Assembly: GCA_041751995.1 (NCBI GenBank)
Contig: JBGSHY010000014.1
Span: 1 to 34,098 of the forward strand
Source: JANMEX01 sp041751995
GTDB taxonomy: Bacteria > Pseudomonadota > Alphaproteobacteria > Rhizobiales > Rhizobiaceae
DNA: 34,098 bases
Reading direction: 5' to 3'
Shown here: one piece after another, positions 23,852 to 32,284 of the stretch
How the letters are laid out: every line of letters starts with the position of its first letter
Position numbering within the stretch: position 1 is the stretch's first letter
Program-made: the position numbers and the translations under genes
Notes under the pieces: generated by a model
Database searches by the model: none
Seen by the model: the letters and a program-made list of their open reading frames with translations, nothing else
Told to the model about the DNA's origin: nothing

Positions 23852-24876
23852 TTCCGCATGACCGGCTTCGACCGCATCCTTGCAACGGTCTCGCGTTCGG
23901 CCCGCTTGCAGCGCATCGGCGGCAGGCCCTTGTCGAGAAGCGCCATGTCTTCCAGCACCATGTCGCCCATGCGCTTGAAAGCAATGTCGAGAGCACCTGC
24001 CCTGTGGGCCGAGCGCAGGAAGCCTTTGATCCTGCGGACACGGTGATCAACGGGCAGCGGCTCAGTCGGAAACACGTCGGAAGCTGCTCTTATGTGCCCA
24101 CTTTCAACGGCATCCATCAGGGCGTCAAAATCGACAACATCGGCGCGGCTGAGCAGGATGAACGACGCGCCTTTCCGCATTGAAGCGAAGGCTTCGGCGC
24201 CAAGGAATTTCTGGTTTTCCGATGTGACCGCCGCAACGACAAACACCGTGTCGCTCCGGGTCAATACGTCGGCGAGTGATGCCGGTTCCGCCCCATGGTC
24301 ACGGATGGCGGACGCCGGTTGCCAGGGATCAAAAACCCGCACCTTGGCGCGGAAGCCCGACAGCACGCGATACAGCGCCTTGCCCAGATCGCCAAAACCG
24401 ATGATGCCGATTTCGGAGCCGGACAACAGCCGCGCGCCGCCGTTGCCATCGCCGCCCCAAAGCTCGGTGCCATCGCGGAACATCACATCGGCCTGCGTGA
24501 TATCGCGCGCCAGCGTCAGCGCAAAGCCAACACCAATTTCGGCGACAGGCTCGGCAAACACGGCCCCCGTCGTCACCACATGGATACCGCGCGAAAACAC
24601 CTCGTCGTAGGGCATGTTGTTGATCAGATTGCTTTCGACATTGAATACGCAGCGCAGCGACTTCAGCTGCGCCAGCGTTTCAGGAGAAAGCGGCGGCTGC
24701 CCGATGATGTAGCGGGCCTTGCCAAGCACATCGTCAGAAAGGTCCGCCAAGGCTTCGTCCGTCGTCTCGATGATCTCATAGCCTTGCCGCAGCGCCGCTT
24801 CTTGGCTCGTCGTGAAGATCAGCTCCAGCGAACGCGGCAACGGGCAGCAGAGAACCAACGGCTTTTCAGGCGGCAT
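23848..24876 (-). CDS. NAD-dependent D-2-hydroxyacid dehydrogenase family protein
   Basis: A 342-aa member of the D-isomer-specific 2-hydroxyacid dehydrogenases. The nucleotide-binding motif GFGDLG lies at residues 160-165. The catalytic residues Arg244 (LSRADVVD), Glu272 (DVFPTEP) and His291 (RSAHRAG) are all present. The protein lacks recognisable PdxB, SerA or GhrA C-terminal features, so the substrate is open. The gene starts 12 bp after the DUF2333-like gene and is probably the last cistron of the minus-strand operon that begins at 31642. It may be a passenger there. It overlaps putR by 4 bp at the 3' end. Confidence 0.87.
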   Translation of the reverse strand: MPPEKPLVLCCPLPRSLELIFTTSQEAALRQGYEIIETTDEALADLSDDVLGKARYIIGQPPLSPETLAQLKSLRCVFNVESNLINNMPYDEVFSRGIHVVTTGAVFAEPVAEIGVGFALTLARDITQADVMFRDGTELWGGDGNGGARLLSGSEIGIIGFGDLGKALYRVLSGFRAKVRVFDPWQPASAIRDHGAEPASLADVLTRSDTVFVVAAVTSENQKFLGAEAFASMRKGASFILLSRADVVDFDALMDAVESGHIRAASDVFPTEPLPVDHRVRRIKGFLRSAHRAGALDIAFKRMGDMVLEDMALLDKGLPPMRCKRAERETVARMRSKPVMRN

Positions 24877-24888
24877 CTGCCTGGCTGT

Positions 24889-26013
24889 CTACTGCTTGAG
24901 GATTTCGCGCACTTCGACAAGGTTCGAGCGCACACGCAGGATCTTGAAACCGAGCGTCGTCAGATGCGTCGGCATCACCCACCCGTCTTCGCGGCCATTG
25001 GAAATAACGAGCGGATCAAGATCAAGCGCCGAGCGCAACTGGTCTTCCATACGGTTCCAGACAGCGTCCAGAGCCTTGGTCTTGATCACGTCCTCGAAGT
25101 CTGCATGGGCGGCCGAAACAAAACCGTAATAGGCGTAAAGCTGACCCATCGATTCCCAGAAATAATTGTCTGCTTGCGTGTCAAACCAGCCGAGATTGTT
25201 GCTGCGCGAACGCTCGTCGATCGTTGCGGTTGTCGAGCCGATCTGGCTGGTGATGGCGTCCACCATGGTCGCCAGATTGTCGGCGCGGGCATCAAACGTC
25301 GCCTCGCATTTGGCCAGCTTGTCATTGAATGTGTTCAGGCTCGCAATGCCGATCCGGTAGGATGACGGCGAGGATTGTTTGAAGCCGAATGGCGAAATGC
25401 CGAAATACCAGGAACTGACATCATATTGCAGCTGGCCGCGCGCCTTCTGCAAGTCCGGGTCAATTTGCGACGTGCCGCGCACGCGGCCGAGCGAATCCAC
25501 CATCTCGTTCGACATGCGCTGGACAGCAGAGTGAATGCCGCGCTGGAACGATGCCTTGTTGTCAAAAAACGGCGTGCTGTCCCAGGACATGCCAAACAGG
25601 CCGGCCTTGTAAAGCAGCATCGACGACACCCAGGAATTGTCATCGACGTTGAATTTGGTGAGCGAGGAAGCGACGTCTATGATGGCCGAGCGGCCACATG
25701 TCTTGGCCGTCGTGGCGCCACCCGCCGCCTGCACTTCTTCGCCGGCGGAGACTTTGCGGGTTTCCAGTTTCAGGGCGTCGACATAGTCGGGATTGTAACC
25801 CTTGTAAGTGACCGCGTTCCAGAAAAACCAGCCATAGCCGACAACGATTGCCAACGCACCAAAGCCGATCAGCGCCTTCCAGAGGAATCCTGTCGATCTG
25901 TAGAAGGCAAGCAGTTTCAAAAAAGGCCACAGGATCCAAGCCACAACTTGGCCCACGCCACGCCCGATCAGATAGAAAAACCGGCTGAAAAATTCGATGA
26001 TCGGGTCAAGCAT
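24889..26013 (-). CDS. DUF2333-like membrane-anchored protein
   Basis: A 374-aa protein with an amphipathic N-terminus (residues 1-35, hydrophobic and rich in Phe/Trp) and one transmembrane helix (about 47-66). The rest is a large domain with no further membrane segments, expected to be periplasmic, or cytoplasmic if the topology is reversed. The body has many aromatic residues (VSSMLLYKAGLFGMSWDSTPFFDNKASFQRG) and long helices, and it fits my recollection of DUF2333 (a family without known function); this should be checked by profile search. It is gene 5 of the five-gene AAA module, 26 bp after the DUF6638-like gene, and is followed at 12 bp by the dehydrogenase gene. Confidence 0.75.
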   Translation of the reverse strand: MLDPIIEFFSRFFYLIGRGVGQVVAWILWPFLKLLAFYRSTGFLWKALIGFGALAIVVGYGWFFWNAVTYKGYNPDYVDALKLETRKVSAGEEVQAAGGATTAKTCGRSAIIDVASSLTKFNVDDNSWVSSMLLYKAGLFGMSWDSTPFFDNKASFQRGIHSAVQRMSNEMVDSLGRVRGTSQIDPDLQKARGQLQYDVSSWYFGISPFGFKQSSPSSYRIGIASLNTFNDKLAKCEATFDARADNLATMVDAITSQIGSTTATIDERSRSNNLGWFDTQADNYFWESMGQLYAYYGFVSAAHADFEDVIKTKALDAVWNRMEDQLRSALDLDPLVISNGREDGWVMPTHLTTLGFKILRVRSNLVEVREILKQ

Positions 26014-26039
26014 GTTTGGTCCTCCGGCGGCAGTTCATT

Positions 26040-27323
26040 TCAGGACAGGTCATAAAGGCGCTTTCGCCATGCCAGCCTGTTGTTGAGATAGGTTGTTTTC
26101 AGCGTCTCTACAACATGGGCGCGGTAGGGTTCGCCCCAGGTTTGGTAGTCCGTATAGAAACCCTGCTTGTTGAACGCATAACGGGCGACAAAATCAGACG
26201 GCACGAACTCGCTGATCAAACGGTTGACCAGCCAGCAATCCGGATGATCCGGCTTGGCGCGCAAGAGCAGGAACCTGTATTGCGCCTCAACCTGCCCTGG
26301 ATCAATCCGACCCGTTTCAGCCGCAGCGCGCTTGGCCGCATTGAGGAACGGATAGCTGCCTTCCTTGCGGATGATCTCGCTGTTGCGGTGCATCCATGTC
26401 TGCAGCCAGATGGCGTCAAGTTTGTTGAGATCGGTCTTCGGTTCGGCTTTGCGCACCAAATCACGAATCACCATTTCCGCGCGGTGCTCGATGAAGCCTG
26501 ATGGCTCCAGCCACGAGGAACGCGGCAAGTCGAGGCGCCCGGTTGAGGCAAGAAACTTGTAGATGGCATCCGGGTCATTGATTGAAAGGTATGATACCTG
26601 CCACGGCCGCGAACGGCGGAAGCCCGGCGCGTCTGGCGTCGAAATGACTGTCGCCATTTTCTCGTCGATAAACACATACAGGCCAGAAAAATGGCTGGTC
26701 CAAAACGCGTTGTGACGGAACACCACTTTGTCCGGCACGAGTGCGTTTTCGCGGATGTCTCCTGCTTGTTTGGCGAGTTCAACCATCCGGTTCAAAAGGC
26801 CATTGTCGCGCCAGGCATCCGGATCGCCGGTGAGCCGGTCCGTCAGGGTGCGAAGTTCCGCCGCCTTGCCAAGCGTGTCATTGGCCGAAAGCACCCGGAA
26901 CTCGACTTGCTTGATCGACAGCAGGTCCTCAATGTCATCAACCTCAGAAACCGAATCCTCGATCTCGCCGTAGATCACATCCTTGATCGTCAGCGCATTG
27001 ATCGCCCGGGCATTGCCGTCAAAAAACTCGAACATCAACTCGTCAGTGTTCGAAAATTCGGTATGCACTACAGGAAGACTCGCCTGATCGGGCGTCAGAA
27101 TGATGAAACGCCGGTTGACGCCGTTCGGGTCCAGATAGCGATAGTCGTTCAACTCATCCGCCACCTGCGGCGAGAAGCCGGTCTTGTCGATGTCGAAGGT
27201 TTTCAGCTTTGTCGGCTTGAGGTCAAACGCCTTCAGCGCCTTGTTATAGCGCTCGATCAGGTGTGGCTGGTCAATGGTAAGCAGGCGACCGTAGATCAGA
27301 TCATTTTCGTAAAGGCGTTCCAT
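26040..27323 (-). CDS. Unknown protein, DUF6638-like
   Basis: A 427-aa soluble protein without signal peptide or membrane helix. I believe it corresponds to DUF6638 from its N-terminus (MERLYENDLIYGRLL) and its company, but this needs a profile search. It has a mixed alpha/beta region of about 230 residues, an aromatic beta-rich part around FWTSHFSGLYVFIDEKMATVIS, and a helical C-terminal half with several Trp. No catalytic motif is evident. It begins 7 nt upstream of where the AAA gene ends (gap of 6 bp), so it is almost certainly co-translated with the ATPase and may be its partner or substrate adaptor. Confidence 0.72.
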   Translation of the reverse strand: MERLYENDLIYGRLLTIDQPHLIERYNKALKAFDLKPTKLKTFDIDKTGFSPQVADELNDYRYLDPNGVNRRFIILTPDQASLPVVHTEFSNTDELMFEFFDGNARAINALTIKDVIYGEIEDSVSEVDDIEDLLSIKQVEFRVLSANDTLGKAAELRTLTDRLTGDPDAWRDNGLLNRMVELAKQAGDIRENALVPDKVVFRHNAFWTSHFSGLYVFIDEKMATVISTPDAPGFRRSRPWQVSYLSINDPDAIYKFLASTGRLDLPRSSWLEPSGFIEHRAEMVIRDLVRKAEPKTDLNKLDAIWLQTWMHRNSEIIRKEGSYPFLNAAKRAAAETGRIDPGQVEAQYRFLLLRAKPDHPDCWLVNRLISEFVPSDFVARYAFNKQGFYTDYQTWGEPYRAHVVETLKTTYLNNRLAWRKRLYDLS

Positions 27324-27329
27324 GGTCTT

Positions 27330-29234
27330 CTACCACGCACCTTTCTTCTTCAGCGCTTCCACTTCGGCCATCGCCCGCTCGCGCAGGCGCGCATCGCGTA
27401 TCATCTTCTGCACGGCGGAATCATCCGACTTGTCGGAATAGCGGAATTCTGAATCGGCGTAGCGGTTGACTTCCTGAATGACCATTTCGACCGTGAACGG
27501 CCGACGCAGCTCGGAGATCATCGCCTTCTTGTCATCATAGCCCTTGTGCATGAAGATTTCCGGCTTCTCGAACCACTCATCCGGAAGATCGATGTCCATC
27601 GCCCGCATCTTGATGGCGTCGGTGACATTCTTGATCGCCCGGCCGGTGAAACGCGGCTCACGCTCCTTGATGCGGAACAGATACTCGCCGATTTCAGCGA
27701 TTGTATCGGGCATGCCATTGTCATCGACAAACTTCTTGAACACGGTGCCGAGTGCCTCTTCCTGCGGCTTGTTGTGGTCCTCATAGGCGTCCTGAACCGC
27801 CTTCTTTATTTCCTGCGCGGCGTAGAGCTTGTGATCGCCGAGCGGGATCTGATGGTTCTTGCCGGCCAGCAGCGCGAAGATGTCGATGTAATCCTCGCGC
27901 GTCTGCGGCCCATCCACCAGCCAGCGGGCGGCGGCGCGCTGGCGCAGAGCATCGTCGACGTTTTCCGGATAGTTGGAGAACATGCCGAATGTCGCGTTGC
28001 CGCGCACGACCGTCTGCGCCCCGGCGAATGCGTCCATCAGCACACCGGTGATTTCCTGCTGGCCGGCCGATGCCCGGTCATCCGAACGCTTTGCCGCCAC
28101 CTGGTCGATGTCATCAATCGTGCCGAACGCAATCACTTTCGGGTTGATGATGTTGTCGATGAACTGGCGGCAATTCTGGCCTGACTTGCCCTGATAGGAC
28201 GAAATCTGGTCGACGCCGAAATTCTCGTAATGGAACGGATAACCGGCCACCTTGCAGTGTTCGTTGACAAGGCCTGCGATCATCTGGATCAGCGTTGTCT
28301 TGCCCGTGCCCGGCGCACCGTCGCCGATGAAGGTGAAGATGAAGCCGCCCAACTCGACGAACGGGTTCATCTGACGGTCGAAATCATAGGCCATGATCAT
28401 CTTGGCCAGCTTAACCGACTGGTATTTGGCAATGTGGTTGCCGACAACCTCGTCCGGCCGCTTGAAGCTCATCACCAGCGGCTTGGATTTCTTGCCCGGC
28501 GCGACATCAAAACCGTCAATGGTGAAATTGTCGGCTTCCAGCTTCAGGTGCGAATTCTCGAACGCGCCGAGCCCGGTGAACCGCCCCCTGCGCTGCAGCA
28601 GCCCTTCGATGGCCGTCCGCGCAGACGCATGCGCCCGCGCCAGCATCGCCGCTTCGTCCGGCGCGCCGGCAATCGCCGCATCGAGCGCCGCCAGAAGTGA
28701 CTTTACCGCATCCTGCGCCGTGTCAAACTGGAAAGCCGGTTCAACCGGATCGCTGACCGCTTCCGATCCGGCCTCGATCATTTGCGTGATGTAGGCCGCA
28801 AACGTGAACGCCGCGACATAGGCGGAGGCCGAGAGATAGTCGCGGTATTGCGAAGCATCCGCCCCTTCCAGCGCCTTGGTCGCGTAGCGCGCGGCCAGCG
28901 CTTCCAGCGGCGTCTGGCGCGCATAGGTGTCGGCAACGGCCAGCGCCACCGAGATGCCGCGCCGGGCGCGGAACAAAAGCGTATGCTGGCCGATCGACAT
29001 CATCGGGTCTTCGGGCCGAATTTTCTGGATCGACTTGGTGAACTCGACCTCGCGCGACTTGCGCAGACCGCCAGTCGAAACCGTCGAGACAAATCGGCGG
29101 CCCGTCCCGGCGATCTCCGTGCTGGACTGGCTCTCCGCCGCTTCCATCATCACCATACGCGTCACCAGCGACTGCGCGGTCGGCAAGTGCTTGGCGATGT
29201 CGGCTTCGTCGATTGTGGTTAAACCTGCGTCCAT
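27330..29234 (-). CDS. AAA-family ATPase of an uncharacterised module
   Basis: A 634-aa ATPase. The first 280 residues are helical, with a hydrophobic stretch near 134-153 (LSASAYVAAFTFAAYITQM). The AAA domain follows: Walker A GDGAPGTGKTT (304-314), Walker B VIAFGTIDDID (367-377), a sensor-1 region around MFSNYPE (418-424) and an arginine-rich ALRQRAAAR (429-437) that could contribute the Arg finger. A helical lid and a long C-terminal tail (about 460-634) complete it. GAGGGA precedes the ATG. Adjacent genes suggest it powers remodelling of a membrane-bound complex, but this is inference. A nested palindrome lies just upstream (29266-29385). Confidence 0.87.
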   Translation of the reverse strand: MDAGLTTIDEADIAKHLPTAQSLVTRMVMMEAAESQSSTEIAGTGRRFVSTVSTGGLRKSREVEFTKSIQKIRPEDPMMSIGQHTLLFRARRGISVALAVADTYARQTPLEALAARYATKALEGADASQYRDYLSASAYVAAFTFAAYITQMIEAGSEAVSDPVEPAFQFDTAQDAVKSLLAALDAAIAGAPDEAAMLARAHASARTAIEGLLQRRGRFTGLGAFENSHLKLEADNFTIDGFDVAPGKKSKPLVMSFKRPDEVVGNHIAKYQSVKLAKMIMAYDFDRQMNPFVELGGFIFTFIGDGAPGTGKTTLIQMIAGLVNEHCKVAGYPFHYENFGVDQISSYQGKSGQNCRQFIDNIINPKVIAFGTIDDIDQVAAKRSDDRASAGQQEITGVLMDAFAGAQTVVRGNATFGMFSNYPENVDDALRQRAAARWLVDGPQTREDYIDIFALLAGKNHQIPLGDHKLYAAQEIKKAVQDAYEDHNKPQEEALGTVFKKFVDDNGMPDTIAEIGEYLFRIKEREPRFTGRAIKNVTDAIKMRAMDIDLPDEWFEKPEIFMHKGYDDKKAMISELRRPFTVEMVIQEVNRYADSEFRYSDKSDDSAVQKMIRDARLRERAMAEVEALKKKGAW

Positions 29235-29265
29235 GCTTTTCCCTCACCCGCCGCAGCGATTGTTA

Positions 29266-29385
29266 AAAATCCGTTTGGGTGGAGCGAAAATGGCAGTCTG
29301 CGAGAACCGGAGCGGAATGGACCAAACGTCCATGAGCACCGGAAGCGCAGCAGAATGCCATTTGCAGCCCTCCCAAGCGGATTTT
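29266..29385. repeat. 120-bp nested imperfect palindrome between two operon genes
   Basis: The arms, from outside in, are AAAATCCGTTTGGG (29266-29279) with CCCAAGCGGATTTT (29372-29385), one G-T pair; AAATGGCA (29288-29295) with TGCCATTT (29356-29363); TCTGC (29297-29301) with GCAGA (29350-29354); CCGG (29307-29310) with CCGG (29339-29342); and ATGGAC-CAAAC-GTCCAT (29317-29333) at the tip. The element fills the gap between the 381-aa gene and the AAA gene and touches the stop codon of the former. Its size and nested symmetry resemble rhizobial intergenic palindromes such as RIME, or a miniature inverted-repeat element. Confidence 0.7.
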
Positions 29386-30530
29386 CAAACATCGCTGATG
29401 ACCTGTCCATTCGACAGGACATGCACCTTGTACCCGTCAAAGATTTTCTTGGTTTCGCCTTCGGCATAGAGCGCCTGATAGGCTTCATGCGGGACCAAAG
29501 CATGACGCTCGTAGGAAGACACGCCCATTCGCGCGGCTTCCAGATCATCGGTCTCGATATGGAATTCCTCGCGCGCAGGATCGGAAGAGAAAAGCCCTTT
29601 TCGCGCAGGCTTTTCCGCCTTCGAGAACACGTCCTGAATGGTCCAGGTCAGCATCCAGGCATTCGTGTTCTTGCGGACTTTTGACAGCACCTCAGACACG
29701 GTCGAATTGTTTTCTGTCACACCGGCCGAGTAAAACGGCCCGAGCACAATGCGGCGCAGCTGCTTGGGGTGTAGGTCATCGAAATCCTTGTCGAGATTTC
29801 CGGCAATCGTCACAGGCGACAGCGAATAGGCCGAATTCTTTTCGGCAAAATCATCAAACTGCCGCGCCAGCGACGGATTGAGCAAACCGTCCACCGGCAG
29901 CGGAATTTTCTCGCGCGGATTGAGTTTGCCGTCTTCGGTGACAAGCACGCTTACCATGTCCACAGAGGAATCTTCGACAGTTGCCGTGTAGATCATCGGC
30001 AGATTGGCCGAGCCGTCAAACACGCCCCAATGCACCACGTAAAACGGCCGCATCGTCTTCTGGTTCACCGCGACCTTGATGGTTTTCGGCAGGATATAAG
30101 GGCGGAACAGATCACCTTTTTTGGCCTCTTCCAGATAGACCCTCTCAGCCATGCTTTTCTGCAATGCCGCCGGAAACTCCTTCTTGCGAAGAATGAAGTC
30201 CGCCATGTCGAGCCTAAGCTGGTCAGCAGCCGGAATGGCTTGCAGCCGCTCTGCCGCACCATGCTGGTCACGCTCCAGTTCCAGCACATTCTGGAACACT
30301 GGAAAGCCCGATTCCGCGCGGCTGATCTTGAACGTGTTGGTGAAAGCCAGCTTGTTTTGCCAGCAAGCGAACGAGTTTTTCAGGCGGGCGAGATATTCGA
30401 CCACCACACCCGCCACCAAATCATGCTTGTACAGCGGCGAATCCGTGGCGCGCAGAAACACGTCCAGACCGTCAAGCGCCGCGCGGATCGCCTCAAAATA
30501 ACGACCCGCCGCACCCTCGTCATTCGCCAT
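29385..30530 (-). CDS. Unknown soluble protein of the AAA module
   Basis: I do not recognise this 381-aa protein. The N-terminal 140 residues are mostly helical (LDGLDVFLRATDSPLYKHDLVAGVVVEYLARLKNSFACW), with conserved-looking aromatic and charged positions. A beta-rich middle follows (about 150-215, RPFYVVHWGVFDGSANLPMIYTATVED). The C-terminal half contains TEDGKLNPREKIPLPVDG and a final strand-rich part. It has no signal peptide and no membrane helix. It sits between the TelA-like gene (23 bp upstream) and the AAA gene (150 bp downstream, the palindrome between), so it belongs to the operon. The ATG is preceded by AGGA. Confidence 0.68.
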   Translation of the reverse strand: MANDEGAAGRYFEAIRAALDGLDVFLRATDSPLYKHDLVAGVVVEYLARLKNSFACWQNKLAFTNTFKISRAESGFPVFQNVLELERDQHGAAERLQAIPAADQLRLDMADFILRKKEFPAALQKSMAERVYLEEAKKGDLFRPYILPKTIKVAVNQKTMRPFYVVHWGVFDGSANLPMIYTATVEDSSVDMVSVLVTEDGKLNPREKIPLPVDGLLNPSLARQFDDFAEKNSAYSLSPVTIAGNLDKDFDDLHPKQLRRIVLGPFYSAGVTENNSTVSEVLSKVRKNTNAWMLTWTIQDVFSKAEKPARKGLFSSDPAREEFHIETDDLEAARMGVSSYERHALVPHEAYQALYAEGETKKIFDGYKVHVLSNGQVISDV

Positions 30531-30553
30531 GCTGGTTGTTCCTGCTCAGGGTA

Positions 30554-31642
30554 TCAGGATTGGACGTAATTTGCGGAGTTATGCTTTTCCAAGACATCGC
30601 CAAACCGGCGGGCGAACGCATCGTCGGCCAACTTTTTGCGGCGCTGGATATCGGCGGTCGACACCATGTTTTTCTCATGCAGTTCGAGCAGATCGCCGAT
30701 ATGTTTCTGCGCCGCGGCGCCGATGCCGGCCATCGTCTCTTCAGCGGCCGTATCGACCTTCGAGCCAAGCGTGTTGATCTTGTGCGCAACATCCTGTTGC
30801 GCGGCGGTCTTCAACGAGTCTTCCAGCGACTTGTAGAGAACGATGCGCTGTTCGGTATCGATCGTCAGCTTGTTGATCAGCGTCGCCTGCGCGGCAATCT
30901 GGTTGTTCAGCGAGTCGACAAACGTCTGGAACATCGAAGTGTAGCGCTCAAGCGTCTGGCTTTCGGCCAGCAGCACCTGCTCCTGCGCCTGCTTTTCATT
31001 GTATTCCGTCGCCATCTTGGAGCGTTCGGCTTCAATCTTGGTGCGCTGCTTCTGGTCAGTCGAGGCTGCCAGCTGGTTCTCAAGGTCAAGGATCAGCGGG
31101 TTGAGTTCATTGATGCGCTTCTGCGTGGCTTCAAGATTGTCCATCGCCACCTTGCGGCGCTCAATCACCTGCACCAGGCTGGCTTCCGACGTCTTATAGC
31201 GGCTGTCGAGAACCTGCTTCTGATCCTTGAGGATGCCGACAATAGTGTCCGACTTGGCAAGCAGTTCCTGCAAATTCCCGGCAAGCGACATGTTGCGGAC
31301 GCGGTCGGTGCGCATTCGTTGGGCGCGGTCCTTGGAGAAAATTCCGATGAACTTTTCCCAGCCAGTGTAGCTTTTCATTGATTCAAATTCGGCGCCGAAG
31401 ACGTTCGTGACATCCTCGAGCCCGATGATCAGGTCGGCGATATTGCCTTCCATGGTCTTCTGCTGCTTGATGACATCTTCAATACGGGCGTTTTCGATAT
31501 CGAAATTGGCGTCGCCAATCTTTGCGTCCGCCTTGGCCACTTCCCCCATGACCACCGCCGTCTGGTCCAGCTTGGTCTTCATGTCCTCGACCACTTGTTT
31601 GGTCTTGGCGATTTCGGCGTCAAAGTTCTGCAGGGTGGCCAT
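30554..31642 (-). CDS. Coiled-coil protein, possibly TelA-like
   Basis: A 362-aa protein that is almost entirely helical. Long heptad-like stretches cover about residues 85-290 (QVIERRKVAMDNLEATQKRINEL and the following KIEAERSKMATEYNEKQAQEQ). The C-terminal end (NMVSTADIQRRKKLADDAFARRFGDVLEKH) recalls the end of TelA/KlaA proteins of the toxic-anion-resistance family, and the overall helical plan also agrees. The match is by eye and distant. There is no signal peptide or membrane helix. The ATG at 31642 is preceded by GGAG 6 nt upstream. The first gene of the operon, it has a promoter just upstream. Confidence 0.72.
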   Translation of the reverse strand: MATLQNFDAEIAKTKQVVEDMKTKLDQTAVVMGEVAKADAKIGDANFDIENARIEDVIKQQKTMEGNIADLIIGLEDVTNVFGAEFESMKSYTGWEKFIGIFSKDRAQRMRTDRVRNMSLAGNLQELLAKSDTIVGILKDQKQVLDSRYKTSEASLVQVIERRKVAMDNLEATQKRINELNPLILDLENQLAASTDQKQRTKIEAERSKMATEYNEKQAQEQVLLAESQTLERYTSMFQTFVDSLNNQIAAQATLINKLTIDTEQRIVLYKSLEDSLKTAAQQDVAHKINTLGSKVDTAAEETMAGIGAAAQKHIGDLLELHEKNMVSTADIQRRKKLADDAFARRFGDVLEKHNSANYVQS

Positions 31643-31676
31643 CAGGGTCTCCGGGGCAAAAGGGACAGTGAGGCGA

Positions 31677-31705
31677 GATATAATGGTGCTTGCAACCTTT
31701 TGAAA
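31677..31705 (-). promoter_or_regulatory. Predicted promoter of the AAA-module operon
   Basis: On the minus strand TTTCAA (31705-31700), a 17-nt spacer and TATATC (31682-31677), 35 bp before the ATG of the TelA-like gene. It sits just downstream of the terminator hairpin of the preceding cytochrome gene, as expected for a new transcription unit. Confidence 0.5.
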
Positions 31706-31708
31706 GAG

Positions 31709-31740
31709 AAATGCCGGACATCTTTCGATATCCGGCATTT
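31709..31740 (-). terminator. Terminator of the cytochrome c2-like gene
   Basis: AAATGCCGGA (31709-31718) pairs with TCCGGCATTT (31731-31740), 10 bp perfect, 12-nt loop. On the minus strand it is followed by CTCTTTC. It lies 25 bp after the cytochrome stop. The plus-strand side has TTTTTC and could also terminate. Confidence 0.7.
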
Positions 31741-31764
31741 TTCATTTCAGCATGTCTGATCAGA

Positions 31765-32151
31765 TCAGGGCTTTGGATCAGCCTTGAGATAAGCGATCAG
31801 ATCGGCAATGTCCTTGTCTTCCTTGAGTCCGGCAAAGGCCATCTTGTTGCCTGGAATGAAACCTTTTGGATCTTTCATGTAGGAAGTAAAGTTGGCTTCG
31901 TCCCAGACGAGGCCTTCAGCGCCCTTTGCAATCATGGCGTCGGAATACTTGAACCCTTCAACGGCAGCTGCCTTGCGGCCGATGATTCCGACCTGATGCG
32001 GGCCGACCTTGTTCTTCTCTTCGGTTGCTGTGTGGCAAGCCATGCACTTCTTGTAGACATTCTTGCCTGCAGCGGCGTCGCCATCCGCGAAAGCCATCGA
32101 AGGGGCAGATGCGGCAATCGCCAAACCGAGAATGAGCGCCAACTTGTTCAT
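31765..32151 (-). CDS. Cytochrome c2-like, class I
   Basis: A 128-aa periplasmic electron carrier. The signal peptide runs to about Ala22 (ending PSMAFA). The haem motif CMACH lies at residues 36-40 and the axial Met is 104 in IPGNKMAFAG. Mature length (about 106) and the motif GPHQVGIIGRKAA fit cytochrome c2 / mitochondrial-type cytochrome c, which passes electrons between the bc1 complex and a terminal oxidase. The ATG at 32151 follows AAAGG. Upstream are an FNR/FixK-like box at 32241-32254 and a GC-rich hairpin in the predicted 5' untranslated region. These suggest control by oxygen. It is monocistronic, with its own terminator. Confidence 0.93.
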   Translation of the reverse strand: MNKLALILGLAIAASAPSMAFADGDAAAGKNVYKKCMACHTATEEKNKVGPHQVGIIGRKAAAVEGFKYSDAMIAKGAEGLVWDEANFTSYMKDPKGFIPGNKMAFAGLKEDKDIADLIAYLKADPKP

Positions 32152-32171
32152 GGCCAACCTTTCCAAAATTT

Positions 32172-32193
32172 AGCCGCGCAGAAACGCGCGGCT
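32172..32193. terminator. 8-bp GC hairpin between tdk and the cytochrome gene
   Basis: AGCCGCGC (32172-32179), 6-nt loop, GCGCGGCT (32186-32193). On the minus strand it lies within the predicted cytochrome leader, 20 nt before the start codon, and is followed by AAATTTT. On the plus strand it is followed by TTTCC. It could end transcripts from tdk or be a 5'-end stabiliser of the cytochrome mRNA. Confidence 0.45.
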
Positions 32194-32211
32194 TTTCCAT
32201 ATTCAAGGGTT

Positions 32212-32254
32212 AGCATATTTCTTGCGGCAATTCCAAGGCTTTGACCTCGATCAA
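32212..32254 (-). promoter_or_regulatory. FNR/FixK-type box and promoter of cytochrome c2-like gene
   Basis: On the minus strand TTGAT-CGAG-GTCAA (32254-32241) matches the FNR/FixK consensus TTGAT-N4-ATCAA at nine of ten positions. A -10-like TATGCT (32217-32212) lies 33 bp from the centre of the box, which puts the box at about -41 to -43 from the predicted start near 32206, the class II activator position. Confidence 0.65.
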
Positions 32255-32284
32255 TAATTCGACCAAAGTGCAAGTCATTCGCAA

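Noticed and set aside
24295..25365. 356-aa plus-strand reading frame
   Set aside because: It runs across two well-supported minus-strand genes (hydroxyacid dehydrogenase and DUF2333-like). The translation is Arg/His-rich without a domain.
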